Assembly: GCA_040881665.1 (NCBI GenBank)
Contig: JBBECT010000004.1
Span: 692,303 to 756,302 of the forward strand
Length of the DNA stretch: 64,000 bases
Direction: 5' to 3'
DNA from: Actinomycetota bacterium
Lineage (GTDB): Bacteria; Actinomycetota; UBA4738; HRBIN12
The notes under the pieces are model-generated. The model was not told where the DNA came from, ran no database searches, and saw only the letters and a list, made by a program, of their open reading frames with translations. Positions within the stretch are counted from its first letter, which is position 1; each line of letters starts with the position of its first letter. This document shows, in pieces, positions 61,170-64,000 of the stretch. The translations under genes and the position numbers were made by a program.

Positions 61170-61175
61170 AGGATA
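61170..61175 (-). promoter_or_regulatory. -10 hexamer of the SH3/kal-like operon (leaderless)
   Basis: TATCCT on the minus strand, 9 nt before the ATG at 61160. Confidence 0.4.
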
Positions 61176-61184
61176 CCGGACGGG

Positions 61185-62102
61185 TCAGCGCCCGGCCCGC
61201 GAGATGCGTCCGGGCGGCGGCTCCGGGAAGTCGTCGGGGTGGCCGGCCCAGGCGAGGATCTCCAACCCGTCCACCAGGCGCGGGCCCGGGCGGGAGAAGT
61301 AGGAGGTCGCGTCGGTCGCGTATATCGCGCCTTCGCGCGCCGCGTTCGTGTCGGCGAAGTCGGGGTTGGACAGCAGCCGAGGGGCTTCCTCCTCGGCCTC
61401 CTCGAGGTAGTAGCCGCACGGCATGAACACGACGATCTCCGGCATCGCATCGGCGATCTCGCGCCAGGTGACCTCCTTCGATCGCTGCCCTTTCTCGTTG
61501 AGCAGGTTCGTGGCGCCCGCCAGCTCGATCAGCTCGGGGATCCAGTGACCGCCCACCATCGGGGGATCGGACCACTCGAGGGCGAACATCCGAACGGTCG
61601 GCAGGCGCAGCGCTCGCCGCTTGATCGTCTCGACCCGCTCGCGGAGACCTTCGGCCAGCTCCTTCGCCCGTTCCTCCCGGTCGAGGAGCGTGCCCACGAT
61701 CTCGAGCTGACCGATCGCCTCGCCCAAGGACTGCGGGTCGAGCGACACGACCTGGGCGTCGGGCAGTCCGAGCTCGTCGAGGGCTCGCTGGACCTGCCCG
61801 GTCGGGACGGCGCACACGCGGCACAGATCCTGGGTCAGGATCACGTCCGGCTGTTCGCGCGCGAGCAGTTCGCGGTCGAGCACGTACAGGGGCTGCTTGG
61901 CCGCCATCCGCTCACGAACGGCGGCATCGACGCGGCCCGGCGACAGCGGACGGTCCTGGGGCAGCGCCGTCCGGGACACCACGGGCTTGGTCGTCGCCTC
62001 GGCGGGGAAGTCGCACTCGTCGGTGACGCCGACGAGCTCGTCGCCCAGCTCCAGCGCGTAGACGATCTCGGTGGCCGAGGGCAGCAGCGAGACGATCTTC
62101 AC
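61185..62102 (-). CDS. Cobalamin-binding protein, BtuF-like, without signal peptide
   Basis: 305 residues. A periplasmic-binding-protein fold of the BtuF/FecB type ([99 protein letters not shown]). The start GTG 62102 is followed directly by the first strand; there is no export signal, so it is cytoplasmic. Two Cys in CRVC may matter. The GTG overlaps the E1-beta stop (GTGA), linking it to the dehydrogenase operon. No transporter genes are adjacent. Confidence 0.75.
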   Translation of the reverse strand: MKIVSLLPSATEIVYALELGDELVGVTDECDFPAEATTKPVVSRTALPQDRPLSPGRVDAAVRERMAAKQPLYVLDRELLAREQPDVILTQDLCRVCAVPTGQVQRALDELGLPDAQVVSLDPQSLGEAIGQLEIVGTLLDREERAKELAEGLRERVETIKRRALRLPTVRMFALEWSDPPMVGGHWIPELIELAGATNLLNEKGQRSKEVTWREIADAMPEIVVFMPCGYYLEEAEEEAPRLLSNPDFADTNAAREGAIYATDATSYFSRPGPRLVDGLEILAWAGHPDDFPEPPPGRISRAGR

Positions 62103-63070
62103 GCGAGTACCTCCTGCACGGCGGCGCAGATCCGGTCGACGCCGGGCAGCCAGGCCTGCTCCAGCTGTCCCGGAGGATACGGGGTGTCCCAGCCGGTGAC
62201 GCGCCGAACCGGGGCGAGGAGCTCGTCGAACGCGTGCTCCTGCACGAGTGCCGCGATCTCGGCGCCGATCCCGAGGGTGCGGGGCGCCTCGTGCACGACG
62301 ACGACCCGGTGCGTCGTCCGCGCGGCGCCCACGATCGCCTCGACATCGAGCGGCGCGAGCGAACGCAGGTCGAGCACGTGTGCCTCGACCCCGGTCTCGG
62401 CGAGTCGGTCGGCGGCCTCGAGCGCCCGCTGGGTCATCGCGCCGTATGCAACGATCGCGACGTCCGCGCCGGCGCGCAGCTCTCGTGCCGCGCCGATCGC
62501 CGGACCGGCGGTCGTCAGCTCCCCGGACTCGCTCGAGCGGTAGCTCGCCTTCGGCTCGAGCACGACGACCGGGTCGGGGTCCTCGATCGCCAGGCGCAGC
62601 AGCCGATAGGCGTCGAGCGCCGACGACGGGACGACGACCTTGAGTCCCGGCGTGCTCGCGTAGATCGACTCGGGGCTCTCGCCGTGGTGCTCCTTGCCCC
62701 CGAGACCGCCGAAGGCCGGCATCCGCAGCACGATCGGCATGTCGGCGACACCGCGGATCCGGTTCCGATACTTCGCGACGTGCGACAGGATCTGCTCGAG
62801 CGCGGGGTGGGCGAACCCGTCGAACTGCAGCTCGACGACCGGACGGTAGCCGCGCAGGGCCAGCCCGATCGCAGCACCGACGAACCCGGCCTCGGAGACC
62901 GGAACGTCGAACACGCGCTCGCGTCCGAACTCGTCCTGCAGCCCCGCGGTGACGCCGAAGATGCCACCCGCGGCACCGACGTCCTCCCCGTAGACCAGCA
63001 CCATGTCGTCGGCGGCCAGCGCGTCGCGCATCGCCGCGTTGAGCGCCTGGACCATCGTGACCTCAGGCAC
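62099..63070 (-). CDS. 2-oxoacid dehydrogenase E1 component, beta subunit
   Basis: 323 residues. Transketolase-like beta subunit: VLVYGEDVGAAGGIFGVTAGL, VFDVPVSEAGFVGAAIGLAL and ELQFDGFAHPALEQILSHVAKYRNR, then VAIVAYGAMTQRALEA and a C-terminal domain. With the alpha subunit it decarboxylates a 2-oxoacid on ThDP and passes the acyl group to E2 lipoate. Pyruvate versus branched-chain substrate cannot be settled here. The GTG start overlaps the alpha gene by 8 nt. Confidence 0.9.
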   Translation of the reverse strand: MPEVTMVQALNAAMRDALAADDMVLVYGEDVGAAGGIFGVTAGLQDEFGRERVFDVPVSEAGFVGAAIGLALRGYRPVVELQFDGFAHPALEQILSHVAKYRNRIRGVADMPIVLRMPAFGGLGGKEHHGESPESIYASTPGLKVVVPSSALDAYRLLRLAIEDPDPVVVLEPKASYRSSESGELTTAGPAIGAARELRAGADVAIVAYGAMTQRALEAADRLAETGVEAHVLDLRSLAPLDVEAIVGAARTTHRVVVVHEAPRTLGIGAEIAALVQEHAFDELLAPVRRVTGWDTPYPPGQLEQAWLPGVDRICAAVQEVLA

Positions 63071-64000
63071 GGGGCGGCTCCCCGGCCTGACGCGTGGCCT
63101 CCCGTCGCTGCGCCTCGAACGACGAGGGGGGCTCCACGTAGACGAACGCGAACAGGTCGTCGACCGGCGGCGGCGGTGTCGCGACGAGCGCCTCGCGGAC
63201 CCGCATCGCGAGCGCCTCGGCCTCCCGCTCGCAGGCGAGGACGAACCCCTCGTCCGCCACCCGCTCTGCCAGCAGGAACGCGCGGAACCGCGTGATCGGA
63301 TCGAGCTCCCGCGCGAGCTCGACCTCGCGCGCGTCCCGGTAGCGGCTCGCGTCGTCGTTCGTCGAGTGCGGGCCGATCCGGTAGGTGATCGCCTCGATCA
63401 AGGTCGGTCCGTCCCCGCCGCGGGCACGCCGCACGGCGTCTCGTGTCACCTGGTGCACGGCGAGCACGTCATTGCCGTCGACGCGGATCCCCGGAAACCC
63501 GTAGCCGTCGGCGCGCCGCACGATCTCCCCCCGGAGCTGCTCCGCGAGCGGCGTCGTGATCGCCCACCCGTTGTTCTGGCACAGGATCACGAGCGGCGCG
63601 TCCCAGACGGCGGCCAGGTTCGCCGCCTCGTGGAAGTCGCCCTCCGAGGTCGCTCCGTCGCCGATGCAGCCGATCGCGACGGCGTCGCTGCCGTCGAGCT
63701 TGGCGCCGAGCGCCCATCCGACCGCGTGCGGCAGTTGCGTTCCCGTCGGGACGCAGATCGGCGCGAACCCCGACACGATCGGGTCGTAGGGCGCGCCGTG
63801 CCACGTTCCCCGGTGATAGCGCAGGTACGCGACCGGGTCGACGCCGCGCACGATCGCCATCGCGAGCTCGCGGAACGTCGGGAACACGATGTCGTCGGTC
63901 CCGAGAGCGAAGGCGGCACCGACCTGCGCGCCCTCCTGACCCTCGAACCCGGGGTAGGTGATCAGCTCGCCCTCGTTGGCCAACGTGATGCACTCGGCGT
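63063..64000 (-). CDS. 2-oxoacid dehydrogenase E1 component, alpha subunit (5' end missing)
   Basis: Partial gene of at least 312 codons; the frame continues past the window edge (AECITLANEGELITYPGFEG). The ThDP motif is GCIGDGATSEGDFHEAANLAAVWDAPLVILCQNNGWAI (GDG to NN), and TYRIGPHSTNDDASRYRDA holds the flexible loop with a phosphorylatable Ser in related enzymes. Same operon as the beta subunit; the E2 and E3 genes are outside the window or elsewhere. Confidence 0.9.
   Translation of the reverse strand, partial: AECITLANEGELITYPGFEGQEGAQVGAAFALGTDDIVFPTFRELAMAIVRGVDPVAYLRYHRGTWHGAPYDPIVSGFAPICVPTGTQLPHAVGWALGAKLDGSDAVAIGCIGDGATSEGDFHEAANLAAVWDAPLVILCQNNGWAITTPLAEQLRGEIVRRADGYGFPGIRVDGNDVLAVHQVTRDAVRRARGGDGPTLIEAITYRIGPHSTNDDASRYRDAREVELARELDPITRFRAFLLAERVADEGFVLACEREAEALAMRVREALVATPPPPVDDLFAFVYVEPPSSFEAQRREATRQAGEPPRA

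Overview
This 64 kb window looks like chromosome from a high-GC Actinomycetota-type bacterium that I cannot place more finely. The evidence is a purS-type purine pathway, an HspR-governed dnaK-grpE-dnaJ-hspR-clpB operon, mostly GTG/ATG starts with 4-nt stop/start overlaps, and many genes with a TANNNT -10 hexamer only 6-10 nt before the start codon (leaderless transcription). I see no IS element, phage gene, CRISPR array or rRNA. There is one tRNA (Gly-CCC).

Layout. 1-4.8 kb: the 5' end of a probable PLP-dependent decarboxylase gene, then menaquinone genes menD-menA-menB (minus strand) with menE divergent. 4.8-11.4 kb: a minus-strand surface-protein locus. It holds a histidine kinase and NarL-type regulator, two identical copies of a TasA/camelysin-like secreted protein gene, and a tightly overlapping block of four: a small exported protein, a third TasA-like protein, a SipW-type signal peptidase with an N-terminal IF-2 N-domain, and an Ig-like repeat protein. 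11.5-16 kb: panB, rpsF-ssb-rpsR-rplI, a methyltransferase and two small unknown genes. 16-24 kb: pilT coupled to a 1326-residue zinc-ribbon/ATPase/solenoid protein, then dnaB with a 420-residue intein. 24-30 kb: nth, a DUF5684-like membrane protein, tRNA-Gly, trpD, dcd and a 976-residue HEAT-repeat protein. 30-32 kb: a second NarL-type two-component pair. 32-39 kb: the chaperone operon. 39-45.8 kb: lemA, a secreted repeat protein, an MFS exporter, a DUF2090 aldolase-like protein, dodecin, a nucleotide-sugar-epimerase-like protein and a cardiolipin-synthase-like phospholipase D. 45.8-60 kb: purA-purD-purE-purB-purC-purS-purQ-purL, then an ECF sigma factor coupled to an O6-methylguanine methyltransferase, an orphan histidine kinase, purF and purM. 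60-64 kb: a CheY-like regulator, a Kal-like hot-dog enzyme with a free-standing SH3-like protein, a cobalamin-binding protein and the E1 subunits of a 2-oxoacid dehydrogenase.

How the parts fit. The strongest candidate for a distinct system is the TasA/SipW locus. A dedicated sensor kinase and NarL-family regulator lie just upstream of two identical major-subunit genes. Each of those promoters carries a 16-bp inverted repeat with NarL 7-2-7 geometry about 120 bp before the start. The signal peptidase for this cargo class is encoded in the same locus and carries a translation-factor domain not expected on a signal peptidase.

A second regulatory signal is a DosR/DevR-like box (GGACTTTCG core) at three intergenic places: before pilT, before the 30-32 kb kinase gene, and before the 60.1 kb response regulator. 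This suggests a small dormancy- or stress-type regulon run by the second NarL pair. All functional statements come from reading motifs by eye; no database search was run.
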